Shown piece by piece: positions 1 through 6,930 of a stretch of 12,420 bases of DNA (position 1 is its first letter; every line of letters starts with the position of its first letter). Location: contig CAYSWS010000020.1 in the NCBI GenBank assembly GCA_964434935.1, forward strand, positions 1 through 12,420. The letters are read 5' to 3'. The DNA comes from CAYSWS01 sp964434935 (GTDB taxonomy: Bacteria > Patescibacteriota > WWE3 > UBA101185 > UBA10185). Made by a program: the position numbers and the translations under genes. Under the pieces are notes generated by a model. That model was not told where the DNA came from and ran no database searches. It was given only the letters and a program-made list of their open reading frames with translations.

Positions 1-411
1 GAAATGAAAAATATCATCGAAGAGCATGGCTTGATAACAATAAGTAAGTTCGGCAAAGAAGCTTCTTACAATGCGTGGCTTTTGGTACAGCACTTCCCCA
101 GAGAAGAAGTTAAGCTTATGAAGAAATACCTAACGTATCAGTCTAGAAACATGAATGACATCAACATTAAAAACTTTGCTTACCTTGAAGACAGAATAAA
201 CATGTACACCGGAAAGCCTCAAAAATATGGTACACAAACTACTTGGGATGGAAAAAGTAAATCATTAATCTTTCATAAGTTAATAGATGTAGCAAGGGTA
301 GATGAGTTTAGAAAAGAGTACGGTTTAAAACCATTGTGGAAATATATTATTGATCTACAAAAATATTCTGAATACTCAATAATACTTCCTGAGGGATATA
401 AAAATATTTAG
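1..411 (+). CDS. DUF6624-like protein, probably 5'-truncated by window edge
   Basis: A 135-residue frame from the ATG at position 4, still open to base 1, so the true start may lie outside the window. Visible motifs are AWLLVQH (residues 24-30), YLEDR (60-64) and GKPQKYGTQ (70-78). From memory these match the conserved signature of the DUF6624 family, whose function is unknown: a W..VQH block, a Y-L-x-D-R block and a GKPQ-x-YGTQ block. There is no signal peptide or membrane segment, so it is probably cytoplasmic. No SD can be judged because only three bases precede the ATG. The family name is recalled rather than searched, and the molecular function is unknown. About 150 bases of AT-rich DNA separate it from the next gene. 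Confidence 0.6.
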   Translation, partial: EMKNIIEEHGLITISKFGKEASYNAWLLVQHFPREEVKLMKKYLTYQSRNMNDINIKNFAYLEDRINMYTGKPQKYGTQTTWDGKSKSLIFHKLIDVARVDEFRKEYGLKPLWKYIIDLQKYSEYSIILPEGYKNI

Positions 412-526
412 CTCTCGTTCTGAAATTATCAACCAACTCCAACCAATTGTATGACCAAAACATATAATATAAATGTAAATGTCGGTTAAAAAAGACCTCA
501 TTTTTCCAAAAAACTGCGCTATGTAA

Positions 527-555
527 TATAATCTGCTTACCAAATTAAAAAGGAG
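527..555 (+). promoter_or_regulatory. Promoter -10 and SD for the TPR-like gene
   Basis: A consensus TATAAT at 527-532 is followed by an SD (AGGAG, 551-555) six bases before the ATG at 562. The expected start of transcription is near 539, giving a leader of roughly 20 bases. The -35 is poor (TTCCAA at 504-509, spacing 17). The rest of the 412-561 spacer is AT-rich and shows no other gene or clear terminator. Confidence 0.55.
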
Positions 556-561
556 ATAAAA

Positions 562-1203
562 ATGAATGACCTAAAAAACCAAATTTTAAGTGCGAGAGAC
601 CAAAGAGAAGTTGGAGATCCCGGCAAGGCGCTGGAAATGTTCCTTCAGATAGATAAAACCCGGTTGGAATCAAATCAGTTGTTCGACTATCTGGGAGAGC
701 TGGGACTGACCTACTGGCATCTTAAGAGATTCGACGAAGCCAGAGCAGTTTTTGAAGACATGCAAAAACAAGCGGAAAAGGCTGGTAATGAGTCTTACCA
801 AGCAGTTGCTTTAAGGAATCTCTCCCGCACCGAGTTCAATGAAGGAAACCCGGAACTAGCTGTAAGCTATGCAGAAAAAGCACGTCAATTGGCTTTTGAG
901 GCAAAAAGACAAGATCTGGCTTGGTTTGATCATGGCGTTGTCTCGGCGCTGATCTTAAACAAAGCCCCCAAGGAAGAGATCCAAAAATGGTTCGAAACCG
1001 AAGCTGAGGACCTCTACAAAGTCAGTCAGAATACTAAGGATGAGATCGCCAAGTGGGTCTGGACTTCAGGTTTGCTTATAGACAGAGCCAGGGTGTTTGA
1101 TACTGTGGCGGACCTGTATCTTGCCCTCATGATAGCCGAGCACTTTGGTCTGGAGCGAAGAAAAGAACAGATAGCAGAGCTGATCAAAACGTTTGGTAAT
1201 TAG
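562..1203 (+). CDS. TPR-like helical repeat protein
   Basis: A 213-residue soluble protein, predicted to be almost entirely alpha-helical with tetratricopeptide-like units. Examples are roughly residues 42-75 (GELGLTYWHLKRFDEARAVF) and 78-113 (ALRNLSRTEFNEGNPELAV), with the usual small residue-G/A-L-x-x-Y/L-A spacing. The N-terminal helix pair (GDPGKALEMFLQI, 18-30) also fits. TPR domains are protein-protein interaction scaffolds, and no catalytic motif, signal peptide or membrane helix is seen. The ATG at 562 has a good SD. The gene ends about 25 bases before a hairpin terminator shared with the convergent gene. The specific partner or role cannot be told from sequence. The fold assignment is fairly secure; nothing further can be claimed. 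Confidence 0.75.
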   Translation: MNDLKNQILSARDQREVGDPGKALEMFLQIDKTRLESNQLFDYLGELGLTYWHLKRFDEARAVFEDMQKQAEKAGNESYQAVALRNLSRTEFNEGNPELAVSYAEKARQLAFEAKRQDLAWFDHGVVSALILNKAPKEEIQKWFETEAEDLYKVSQNTKDEIAKWVWTSGLLIDRARVFDTVADLYLALMIAEHFGLERRKEQIAELIKTFGN

Positions 1204-1226
1204 TAGTCTTTTAAAACGAGAAACAA

Positions 1227-1268
1227 AAAAAGCTAGGATGTTTGTGGGTAACCACACCCTAGCTTTTA
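1227..1268. terminator. Bidirectional hairpin terminator
   Basis: The inverted repeat AAAAGCTAGG / CCTAGCTTTT encloses an inner stem TGTGG / CCACA with a GTAA loop. On the minus strand it is followed by a run of seven T, so it is a strong terminator for the minus-strand gene, whose stop codon (1259-1261) lies inside the stem. On the plus strand there are four T, so it may also end the TPR transcript. Confidence 0.8.
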
Positions 1269-2056
1269 AAATCAAGGACTGCCCACACGGGAAAGTGATC
1301 AGAGCCCTGACATGAGTATTCAACTCTTTCGAATACCGGTCTGAGATTCTTTGTCAGGATCCAATCTGACCTGAAAGAAATATCCATGCCGGTGAATGAA
1401 GCTACTTTTTGTATTATTTTACTGCCCGGGATCTCAGGATTTATAGCCTTTTTGATGCTAACTGTGCTTTCTTCCTCTTTTCCCCAGAGCGTAAACTCCT
1501 TGCCAAAAAGTTTTCGAATAGTCTTAGCGTTTCCCGTATTGAAATCTCCCATGATGACGCAATATTCTGCATCAAATTGCTTGAGAGCATGTTTGATGAC
1601 CTCAACTTGAGCACTTTTTTGCTTTACTCCCCCGAACACATCCAAGTGCAGTATTACTACGGTAATCATCTTGCCACCCACATTGTGTTGGCTAATGATG
1701 GCACCATATTGTGGCACGCCACTTTTCAAGCGAAAGAGTGTTTTCCATATCTGACCACTCAGTTTAGGCAACTCCAGTTTTAGTACTTTGCTCGGTTTGT
1801 CACGCGAGATCAAGGCAACGCCCAGATCATGATATGAAATTCCATCGCAAACCAAAAAGTCTGTGCTAGAGTTTTTGAAGATGGTGCGGACAAAGCCTTG
1901 GATGTCTGAATTACTCTCTGTATTTCTCGCTTCCTGCAAACCGATAAAAAAAGTATGGTCTCGGTCATAAGCAATTTCTTTTATCCTTAGAAGTGATCTT
2001 CTAACCTCCTCCTTTTGTATAGCCGACATTATGTTGTAGGAAATTACGGTAAACAT
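1259..2056 (-). CDS. Endonuclease/exonuclease/phosphatase-family protein
   Basis: A 265-residue enzyme of the EEP superfamily (exonuclease III / DNase I / sphingomyelinase fold), metal-dependent phosphodiesterases or phosphatases. Visible catalytic signatures in order: N8 in SYNIMS, E42 in GLQEAR, H138 in LHLD, GDFN at 170-173, D231 in the DWIL block, and SDHFPV at 252-257. These match the family's metal- and phosphate-binding positions, so the protein should be active. No signal peptide, so probably cytoplasmic. The substrate cannot be told from sequence. I chose the ATG at 2056 because it follows AGGAGG at 2061-2066; an upstream in-frame ATG at 2119 has no SD and would place the -10 element inside the coding region. 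It has its own promoter downstream of the GIY-YIG gene. Confidence 0.85.
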   Translation of the reverse strand: MFTVISYNIMSAIQKEEVRRSLLRIKEIAYDRDHTFFIGLQEARNTESNSDIQGFVRTIFKNSSTDFLVCDGISYHDLGVALISRDKPSKVLKLELPKLSGQIWKTLFRLKSGVPQYGAIISQHNVGGKMITVVILHLDVFGGVKQKSAQVEVIKHALKQFDAEYCVIMGDFNTGNAKTIRKLFGKEFTLWGKEEESTVSIKKAINPEIPGSKIIQKVASFTGMDISFRSDWILTKNLRPVFERVEYSCQGSDHFPVWAVLDFKS

Positions 2057-2070
2057 CGTCTCCTCCTTGT

Positions 2071-2084
2071 AATAAAGCTTTATT
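2071..2084. promoter_or_regulatory. Perfect palindrome in 5' leader (possible operator)
   Basis: AATAAAGCTTTATT is a perfect 14-base palindrome lying between the -10 element (2094-2099) and the SD (2061-2066) of the minus-strand EEP gene. It would sit just downstream of the transcription start. A repressor site is possible, but an AT-rich 14-base palindrome can occur by chance. Confidence 0.25.
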
Positions 2085-2093
2085 TTGGGGGTG

Positions 2094-2102
2094 ATTATAG
2101 CA
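2094..2102 (-). promoter_or_regulatory. Extended -10 promoter of the EEP-family gene
   Basis: On the minus strand the sequence reads TGCTATAAT: a consensus TATAAT with the TG of an extended -10 one base upstream. No -35 at normal spacing is evident (TTGAGA is only 14 bases away), as is common for extended -10 promoters. The expected start is near 2087, about 30 bases before the ATG. Confidence 0.6.
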
Positions 2103-2131
2103 TAAATATTAATTCTCAACCTATGGCACCG

Positions 2132-2389
2132 TTACTGCGCTGCATAAAACCCTGCCAAACTTTCCTTTTGTCTGCGTGTATAACCCTTGATCTCATACTC
2201 CTTGCTCATAGCGGCACTTTTTGTTTGGAATTCTTCGGCATAAACCAATTTGACGGGCCGACGGTATTTGGTATAGCGAGCTCCTTGGTCAGTGTGATTG
2301 TGTTCGTAAACCCTCTCTTCAAGGCCGCTGGTATAGCCGCAGTAATAAGTCCCGTCTGCGCATTCGAGCAAATAAACGTAATAAGGCAT
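2132..2389 (-). CDS. GIY-YIG domain protein (UPF0213/URI-like)
   Basis: An 85-residue single-domain protein matching small GIY-YIG nucleases. It has YYVYLLEC at 3-10, the split signature with YYCGYTS at 15-21 (GIY and YIG equivalents), R26 and H30 in the helix LEERVYEHN, the basic block GARYTKYRRPVKLVY at 36-50, and E53/E64 in the acidic region. The family uses Tyr/Arg/Glu with one metal ion to cleave DNA. The small stand-alone versions are often annotated as excinuclease-like, and most have no known role. It is full length for its type. No SD precedes the ATG; a TATAAT element ends eight bases upstream, so the mRNA probably has almost no leader. It is divergent from the 5'-nucleotidase gene across 37 bases. 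Confidence 0.85.
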   Translation of the reverse strand: MPYYVYLLECADGTYYCGYTSGLEERVYEHNHTDQGARYTKYRRPVKLVYAEEFQTKSAAMSKEYEIKGYTRRQKESLAGFYAAQ

Positions 2390-2391
2390 GT

Positions 2392-2418
2392 TTGTAAATT
2401 ATACAAGGATGTTAAAAT
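2392..2418 (+). promoter_or_regulatory. Candidate leaderless promoter of the 5'-nucleotidase gene
   Basis: TTGTAA (2392-2397) and TAAAAT (2413-2418), spacing 15 (or TTTGTA at 2391 with spacing 16), place transcription start at about 2425-2427, which is the ATG itself. No SD lies at working distance; AAGGA at 2405-2409 is 17 bases away. Confidence 0.45.
2398..2403 (-). promoter_or_regulatory. -10 element of near-leaderless GIY-YIG promoter
   Basis: ATTATA on the plus strand is TATAAT on the minus strand, ending eight bases before the ATG at 2389. Predicted leader is 0-2 bases. No convincing -35 is seen. The element lies between the -35 and -10 of the opposite promoter, so the two promoters overlap and may compete. 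Confidence 0.5.
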
Positions 2419-2426
2419 AATCCCAC

Positions 2427-3896
2427 ATGAGCAAAACTAAAAAATTCACTATCTTACACTCTAATGACATGCATGGGGACTTTCTGTCCGAAGACTCTAA
2501 AGAAAAGGGCAAGCTTGTTGGCGGTCTATCCTTACTTTCCGGTTATATAAATCAGGTTCGAAGAGAAGAAAAGAACGTGTTTTTTGTCATTGCCGGAGAC
2601 ATGCTGCAAGGCTCTCTCATTGACTCAGAGTTCAAAGGCGCCTCCACCATCGAACTTATGAACTATCTTTCGCCGGATGTAGTTACCCTGGGCAATCACG
2701 AAATAGACTACGGTCTTCCCCACCTGCTGTTTCTGGAAAAGGTGGCCAACTTTCCCATCGTTAATGCCAATATTTACATTAAAAAATATAACAAGCGCAT
2801 GATGAACCCCTACATCATTCTCAGCAAAGACGGTTTTGATATTCTCTTCACGGGAATACTCACGGAAAAGGTCATGGATTCGTTGAAGCAGGATAGCCTC
2901 ATTGGCAGTTTTGTTTCTTTGGAAGAGGCCAGCCGAGAAGTAGGGAAGATTTGTAACGCTTATAAGAATGACGACATAGATTTGACTATTTTACTCACGC
3001 ACATAGGCTTCGAAGCCGACCTGGAGCTGGCGGGGTTACTGAAAAAAGAGTGGGGCGTGGATATGATGCTGGGGGGACATTCGCATACTATCTTGGAAAA
3101 ACCGGCGGAGGTAAACGGAATCTTGATCGCCCAGGCCGGAGTAGGCACTGACCAAATAGGCAGATTTGATATTGAGGTGGACGACGACACCAACAGCATC
3201 GTGAATTATAAATGGCAGTTGGTTAAGATCGAAGAAGGCCTGGCGGAACCGGACAAGGAACTGGAAAAGTTCATCGATTCCTTTAAGGAAGTGGTCGACA
3301 GGAAATACAATACTCTCCTTTGCAAATTCAATAAAGAACTTACCCACCCCAAAAGAGAAGAGGAAACTTCTTTGGGAAATCTGTTTGCCGATGCCTTTAC
3401 GGCCACGGCGCAATGTGACGTTATGCTGGTGGGCAGCGGGTCTATCAGATCGAAAAAACTAGGCCCTTTAGTTAAGCTGAAAGACTTTCTGGCTTGCTTC
3501 CCTTATGACGACGTCCTAACCAGATATGCCATCACGGGAAAGGACTTGAAAAAGATATTCGCGCACATCATGCGCCCGGAGAACAGAAATAGCGAAGGAG
3601 AATGCTACCAGGTCAATAGTGGTGTGCAGGCCACTTACAGTGATGCCACCAAAAAACTTACCAAACTGAAGATCGCCGGTAAATCGGTCCAAGATGATAA
3701 AAAATATACTATTTGCCTGCAGGGATTTCACTTTAACAACTGCGCCAGCTATCTGAATACTACCCAGGAAGAGCTTCTCAGTCTGGGAGAACACAAAGTG
3801 GTCACAACATCCGCACAGGAAGTCGTAGAAGAGTATCTCAGGAATAACCAAAATATTGATGCCAATGTTGAAGGACGACTTATATTTTCAGCTTAG
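2427..3896 (+). CDS. 5'-nucleotidase / UshA-family metallophosphatase, cytoplasmic
   Basis: A 489-residue two-domain enzyme. The N-terminal calcineurin-like metallophosphoesterase domain has D14 and H16 in SNDMHGDF, D58 in AGDMLQGS, N90-H91 in LGNHEIDYG, H192 in THIGFEADLEL, and GGHSHT at 216-221 with H218/H220. The C-terminal 5'-nucleotidase domain (about 300-489) has TSLGNLFADAF (314-324), GSGSIRS (336-342) and PYDDVL (359-364), the substrate-binding part. All metal ligands are present, so it should be active on nucleotides or related phosphate esters. Most relatives are secreted, but this one starts MSKTKKFTILHSND with no signal peptide, suggesting a cytoplasmic role in nucleotide salvage or clean-up. 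No SD; probably leaderless. It overlaps the convergent ATPase gene by 17 bases. Confidence 0.9.
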   Translation: MSKTKKFTILHSNDMHGDFLSEDSKEKGKLVGGLSLLSGYINQVRREEKNVFFVIAGDMLQGSLIDSEFKGASTIELMNYLSPDVVTLGNHEIDYGLPHLLFLEKVANFPIVNANIYIKKYNKRMMNPYIILSKDGFDILFTGILTEKVMDSLKQDSLIGSFVSLEEASREVGKICNAYKNDDIDLTILLTHIGFEADLELAGLLKKEWGVDMMLGGHSHTILEKPAEVNGILIAQAGVGTDQIGRFDIEVDDDTNSIVNYKWQLVKIEEGLAEPDKELEKFIDSFKEVVDRKYNTLLCKFNKELTHPKREEETSLGNLFADAFTATAQCDVMLVGSGSIRSKKLGPLVKLKDFLACFPYDDVLTRYAITGKDLKKIFAHIMRPENRNSEGECYQVNSGVQATYSDATKKLTKLKIAGKSVQDDKKYTICLQGFHFNNCASYLNTTQEELLSLGEHKVVTTSAQEVVEEYLRNNQNIDANVEGRLIFSA

Positions 3897-5979
3897 CTTT
3901 CTTTAAACCTAAAGCGTTCACCACCACAATGACCGAGGACAAGCTCATTAATAAAGCGCCTACTGCCGGCGTCAGCCTGAAACCCCAAGATACGAACAAA
4001 CCTGCAGCTGCCGGTAAAGCTACTATGTTATACCCAAGCGCCCACCATAAGTTCTGCAGCATCTTGGCATAAACTTTCTTGGACAGTATCAATAAGCGAA
4101 CAATATGCTGAGGGTTACTTTGAGTTAATACTACATCCCCGGCTTCTACAGCTACGTCAGTTCCAGCACCTACGGCAACCCCCACATTCGCTTGTGTCAG
4201 GGCCGGGGCATCATTTACTCCATCCCCCGTCATGAGCACTACGTGCCCCTCATCCTGCAAATTCTCTATATATTTATACTTATCTTCGGGCAGAACTCCG
4301 GCAAAAACGTTATCTATCTTCAATTCTACGGCCACCGGCTGAGCAGCCTCCAGCGTATCTCCGGTGAGCATAGCCACCTTGACGCCCATTTTATGCAGCT
4401 GGGCCACAGCTTGTGAGGACTCAGGCTTTAACTGGTCCCTTAAAGCTATGATGCCTAACACGTTTTTACCATCTGCCACAAACACCACGGTGTGCCCTTT
4501 ACCTGATAATTCATTTAACGCACTTTCCGCTCCTTTAGACCAAACTTTAAGTTCTTCCATGAGGCGCTTATTGCCTACAAAATACTTTTGCCCTGAAACA
4601 GTTGCCTCCATACCACGTCCGGCAAGATTTTTCACATTTTCTGCTTTCAGAGGGGTCACATTCTCACTACGCAGATGGTCCATAACAGCTAAACCTATGA
4701 CATGCGATGACTGGCTTTCAATGGCTCCGGCTACAGACAGAAGCACGTCTTCATCTCCGGAGAGAGTTCGCACCTCTGAAACACTAAATTTCCCTTGTGT
4801 TAACGTGCCTGTTTTATCGAAAACAACGTAATCAATTTTTCTGGCCTCTTCGATCTTAGCCATGTCTTTTAAAAATATGCCGTTCTTCACCGCTAGCTTT
4901 GTGGCAATGGTGGAAACAGTCGGAATGGCTAGGCCCAAAGCGTGGGGACAGGCAATGACCAGCACCGTGATGGCCAGTGTAGCGGCAAAGACCAAAGGTT
5001 TCCCTATCACAAGTGTCCAAATGAGCAGGGTGAGAATAGAAATGGTCAAGGCTGAAAATGTCAGCCAACCGGCAGCTCTGTCGGCCAACCTTTGAGCTGA
5101 CGGCTTTGTCTGCTTAGCTTGAGATATGAGTGCTTTTATTTGCCCGATGGTGGAGCTCTCCCCCACTCTTAGCAGCTTCACTTCAACGGAACCGTCAATG
5201 CTTATCGAACCTGCGGCTAACTCATCACCAACCTTTTTTGTCACCGGTTTGGCTTCGCCTGTCAGGTGCGCTTGGTTAAAACTACCACCTCCGGAAACAA
5301 TAGTTCCATCAGCCGGTACTTTCTCCCCGGCTTTGACTAAAACAATGTCTCCTTCATTTAATTTATCTATAGAAACTTCATTAAATCCTTCTTTTGACTT
5401 CACATGAGCTTCTTTAGGTAGTAGGGCAGCAACTTCCTGCAGGGCGTCCCCGGCAGCTGTAGATGATTTGGCCTCTAAAAAGTGACCAAATAGCAATACC
5501 CAGATCAAAGTAGATATCTCGAGATAGAATTCGGTACTAATGGCTGGAATGAAAGTAGCTGCAGCTGAAAACAAGTATCCTGAACCAACTCCCAGGGACA
5601 CAAGAGTCATCATGCCATATTTTTTCATCATGACCTCATGGCGAGCGTGTTGAAAAAAGATCAAACCAAAGTAGAAGATGCCGGTAGCAATAAAAAATTC
5701 AATAAATGGCCGAAAAGTAAAATCGGCCACGCCTAAAATTCTTAAAGCTGGAGCTGAGAAAAGAACTAGCGGCAATAATAATACGGTCACAATGATAAAA
5801 CGTTTAAGAAAATCTGCGGCTGCCTCAGGGCTGCTCATCATGTCTTCATGCTTGTGCTCGTGATCTTGATGCGCACGGCTACTGTGTAAAACCAGGTCCA
5901 TGCCTCCGCATTTTGGGCATTTCCCCGGTTTAGACTCTTTTATCTCCGGATGCATGGGACATGTGTAATAATCGTTCAT
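3880..5979 (-). CDS. copB: Copper-exporting P1B-type ATPase (CPH motif, CopB-like)
   Basis: A 699-residue heavy-metal P-type ATPase. The N-terminus carries a heavy-metal-binding domain (YTCPMHPEI, 5-13; CPKCGGMDL, 21-29), then a His-rich linker (HQDHEHKHEDMM, 37-48). The membrane part has the ion-binding CPH motif at 344-346. The cytoplasmic loops have TGEA (240-243), DKTGTLT (388-394, phosphorylated Asp388) and GDGVNDAP (585-592). C-terminal helices carry NLWWALGYN and MSLSSVIVVVNAL. CPH is typical of the CopB (P1B-3) group, which exports Cu and sometimes Ag ions. The usual His-Pro of the nucleotide-binding domain is His-Val here (H426-V427). The start at 5979 has an SD (GAAGGA) six bases upstream. 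It is divergent from the anchored MsrB gene across 59 bases, and the pair may be co-regulated by metal or oxidant. Confidence 0.92.
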   Translation of the reverse strand: MNDYYTCPMHPEIKESKPGKCPKCGGMDLVLHSSRAHQDHEHKHEDMMSSPEAAADFLKRFIIVTVLLLPLVLFSAPALRILGVADFTFRPFIEFFIATGIFYFGLIFFQHARHEVMMKKYGMMTLVSLGVGSGYLFSAAATFIPAISTEFYLEISTLIWVLLFGHFLEAKSSTAAGDALQEVAALLPKEAHVKSKEGFNEVSIDKLNEGDIVLVKAGEKVPADGTIVSGGGSFNQAHLTGEAKPVTKKVGDELAAGSISIDGSVEVKLLRVGESSTIGQIKALISQAKQTKPSAQRLADRAAGWLTFSALTISILTLLIWTLVIGKPLVFAATLAITVLVIACPHALGLAIPTVSTIATKLAVKNGIFLKDMAKIEEARKIDYVVFDKTGTLTQGKFSVSEVRTLSGDEDVLLSVAGAIESQSSHVIGLAVMDHLRSENVTPLKAENVKNLAGRGMEATVSGQKYFVGNKRLMEELKVWSKGAESALNELSGKGHTVVFVADGKNVLGIIALRDQLKPESSQAVAQLHKMGVKVAMLTGDTLEAAQPVAVELKIDNVFAGVLPEDKYKYIENLQDEGHVVLMTGDGVNDAPALTQANVGVAVGAGTDVAVEAGDVVLTQSNPQHIVRLLILSKKVYAKMLQNLWWALGYNIVALPAAAGLFVSWGFRLTPAVGALLMSLSSVIVVVNALGLKKAKLKI

Positions 5980-6017
5980 AACTATCCTTCTACCTTAAGT
6001 TTATCACTCTAAAACAT

Positions 6018-6027
6018 TACAGGTGCT
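6018..6027. promoter_or_regulatory. CopY/BlaI-like operator candidate
   Basis: TACAGGTGCT matches 8 of 10 positions of the cop-box consensus TACANNTGTA bound by CopY-type copper repressors. It lies at the predicted transcription start of the ATPase gene and partly inside the extended -10 of the divergent MsrB gene. No CopY gene is in the window, and one imperfect copy is weak evidence. Confidence 0.25.
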
Positions 6028-6032
6028 AATAT
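6024..6032 (+). promoter_or_regulatory. Extended -10, leaderless promoter of anchored MsrB
   Basis: TGCTAATAT is an extended -10 (TG, one base, TAATAT) ending six bases before the ATG at 6039, so transcription should start on the ATG. No SD is present and no good -35 is seen. Confidence 0.55.
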
Positions 6033-6036
6033 TATA
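6031..6036 (-). promoter_or_regulatory. -10 element of the copper ATPase gene
   Basis: ATTATA on the plus strand is TATAAT on the minus strand. It gives a start near 6024 and a leader of about 45 bases carrying the SD. It overlaps the opposite -10 (6027-6032) by two bases, so the two polymerases cannot occupy both promoters at once. The -35 region is weak and lies inside the MsrB coding sequence. Confidence 0.45.
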
Positions 6037-6038
6037 AA

Positions 6039-6605
6039 ATGAAAAAAGTTGCTGTGACTTACTTTGTGCTTTTCGCCTTGATATTTGCCGGAGGGATCTA
6101 CTATGGTTCTAGAGATATGTCCGACAGGCCCCAAGAAACCTCTAACTACTCAGTATTTATAGAACCCTTCGACAAATCACACTCTTTCACTCAGAAGGAG
6201 ATAGAAGACAAGCAGAGATCCCTAGACTCTCTTTCCTATAAAGTCATGGTGCAGAACGGCACAGAAACCCCCTTTAGAAATGAGTACTGGAATAATCATG
6301 CTGAAGGAATTTACGTGGATAAAGTTACGGGTACACCGCTGTTTTCTTCGGAACACAAATTTGATTCAGCTACCGGTTGGCCCAGCTTTTGGCGCGCCCT
6401 TGACGATTCCAACATAACCTTGGTCGAAGACAACACCTTGGGCATGACGCGCACGGAAGTGAGAAGCTCCGGTGGACATTTGGGTCATTTGTTCGAGGAT
6501 GGCCCCAAAAAACATGGAGGTCTTAGATACTGCATAAATTCAGCCGCTTTAATATTCGTACCTAAAGAAGATATGGAAAAATACGGTTACGGAGACTTTC
6601 TCTAA
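6039..6605 (+). CDS. msrB: Membrane-anchored methionine-R-sulfoxide reductase, single-cysteine, zinc-less
   Basis: 188 residues. An N-terminal hydrophobic helix (residues 4-22) after MKK should anchor or export it, with the catalytic domain outside the membrane. The MsrB domain (about 66-175) has GWPSF (113-117), GGHLGHLF (145-152) and the catalytic cysteine C165 in RYCINSAAL. C165 is the only cysteine in the protein. Both zinc-binding CxxC pairs are replaced (by DKVTG near 94-98 and RSSGG at 142-146), and the usual recycling cysteine just before GWPSF is threonine. It should therefore reduce methionine-R-sulfoxide through a sulfenic acid that an outside thiol must resolve; the thioredoxin domain of the nearby DipZ is the obvious candidate (inference). 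The start is ATG with no SD, apparently leaderless. Confidence 0.9.
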   Translation: MKKVAVTYFVLFALIFAGGIYYGSRDMSDRPQETSNYSVFIEPFDKSHSFTQKEIEDKQRSLDSLSYKVMVQNGTETPFRNEYWNNHAEGIYVDKVTGTPLFSSEHKFDSATGWPSFWRALDDSNITLVEDNTLGMTRTEVRSSGGHLGHLFEDGPKKHGGLRYCINSAALIFVPKEDMEKYGYGDFL

Positions 6606-6853
6606 TATCCCATTTGCGAATAAATATCCATATTGGTCTTGTATACATCCAAGTATTGAGAATAAGCTTGAATATACTTTGAGATTATAAGATAGGACAG
6701 TGCCAGCGAGGACAAGGTCAGGAATAGTGCCGTGTAACCTACTTTTTTCGTTTCAGGATCTTCACTTCTGAAATATTTGAAAAACCAGATCAATCCCAGA
6801 GGTGTAAGCAAAAAACTGGCCAAATAAACTTTGATCTTTTGTGAAGTTTTCAC
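6602..6853 (-). CDS. Small two-helix membrane protein of unknown function
   Basis: 83 residues starting with GTG at 6853. Two hydrophobic segments (about 10-27 and 40-58) are joined by a charged loop, FRSEDPETKK (28-37), and followed by a tyrosine-rich hydrophilic tail. I do not recognise a characterised family. The start is supported by TATAAT ending six bases before the GTG and by the absence of an SD, which suggests a leaderless mRNA. Its stop overlaps the stop of the convergent MsrB gene by three bases. It sits between two envelope redox genes but shows no cysteines or other redox residues, so I infer no role from the context. Confidence 0.65.
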   Translation of the reverse strand: MKTSQKIKVYLASFLLTPLGLIWFFKYFRSEDPETKKVGYTALFLTLSSLALSYLIISKYIQAYSQYLDVYKTNMDIYSQMGY

Positions 6854-6859
6854 TATTTT

Positions 6860-6865
6860 ATTATA
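6860..6865 (-). promoter_or_regulatory. -10 element of leaderless small membrane protein gene
   Basis: TATAAT on the minus strand, six bases before the GTG start at 6853, places transcription start on the GTG. The -35 region (GTAATC, 6883-6888) is poor. Confidence 0.5.
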
Positions 6866-6878
6866 CTCCGTGTTCTAT

Positions 6879-6908
6879 TTGTGATTACTAAAAAAATTTG
6901 TATATAAT
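6879..6908 (+). promoter_or_regulatory. Promoter of the VKOR gene
   Basis: TTGTGA (6879-6884), 18 bases, TATAAT (6903-6908). Expected start is near 6915, leaving a leader of about 16 bases that carries an SD (AAGGG, 6918-6921 region) ahead of the ATG at 6931. Confidence 0.6.
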
Positions 6909-6930
6909 GTATAGACAAGGGTAAATATTT

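Noticed and set aside
2015..2440. Plus-strand 141-codon open frame
   Set aside because: It is antisense to the GIY-YIG gene, whose conserved motifs are clear, and it overlaps the start of the 5'-nucleotidase gene.
3036..3413. Minus-strand open frames inside the 5'-nucleotidase gene
   Set aside because: No initiation signal or recognisable domain; the plus strand encodes an intact enzyme here.
4364..4831. 155-codon plus-strand frame inside the ATPase gene
   Set aside because: Shadow of the ATPase reading frame with no SD and low-complexity Ser/Thr/Pro composition.
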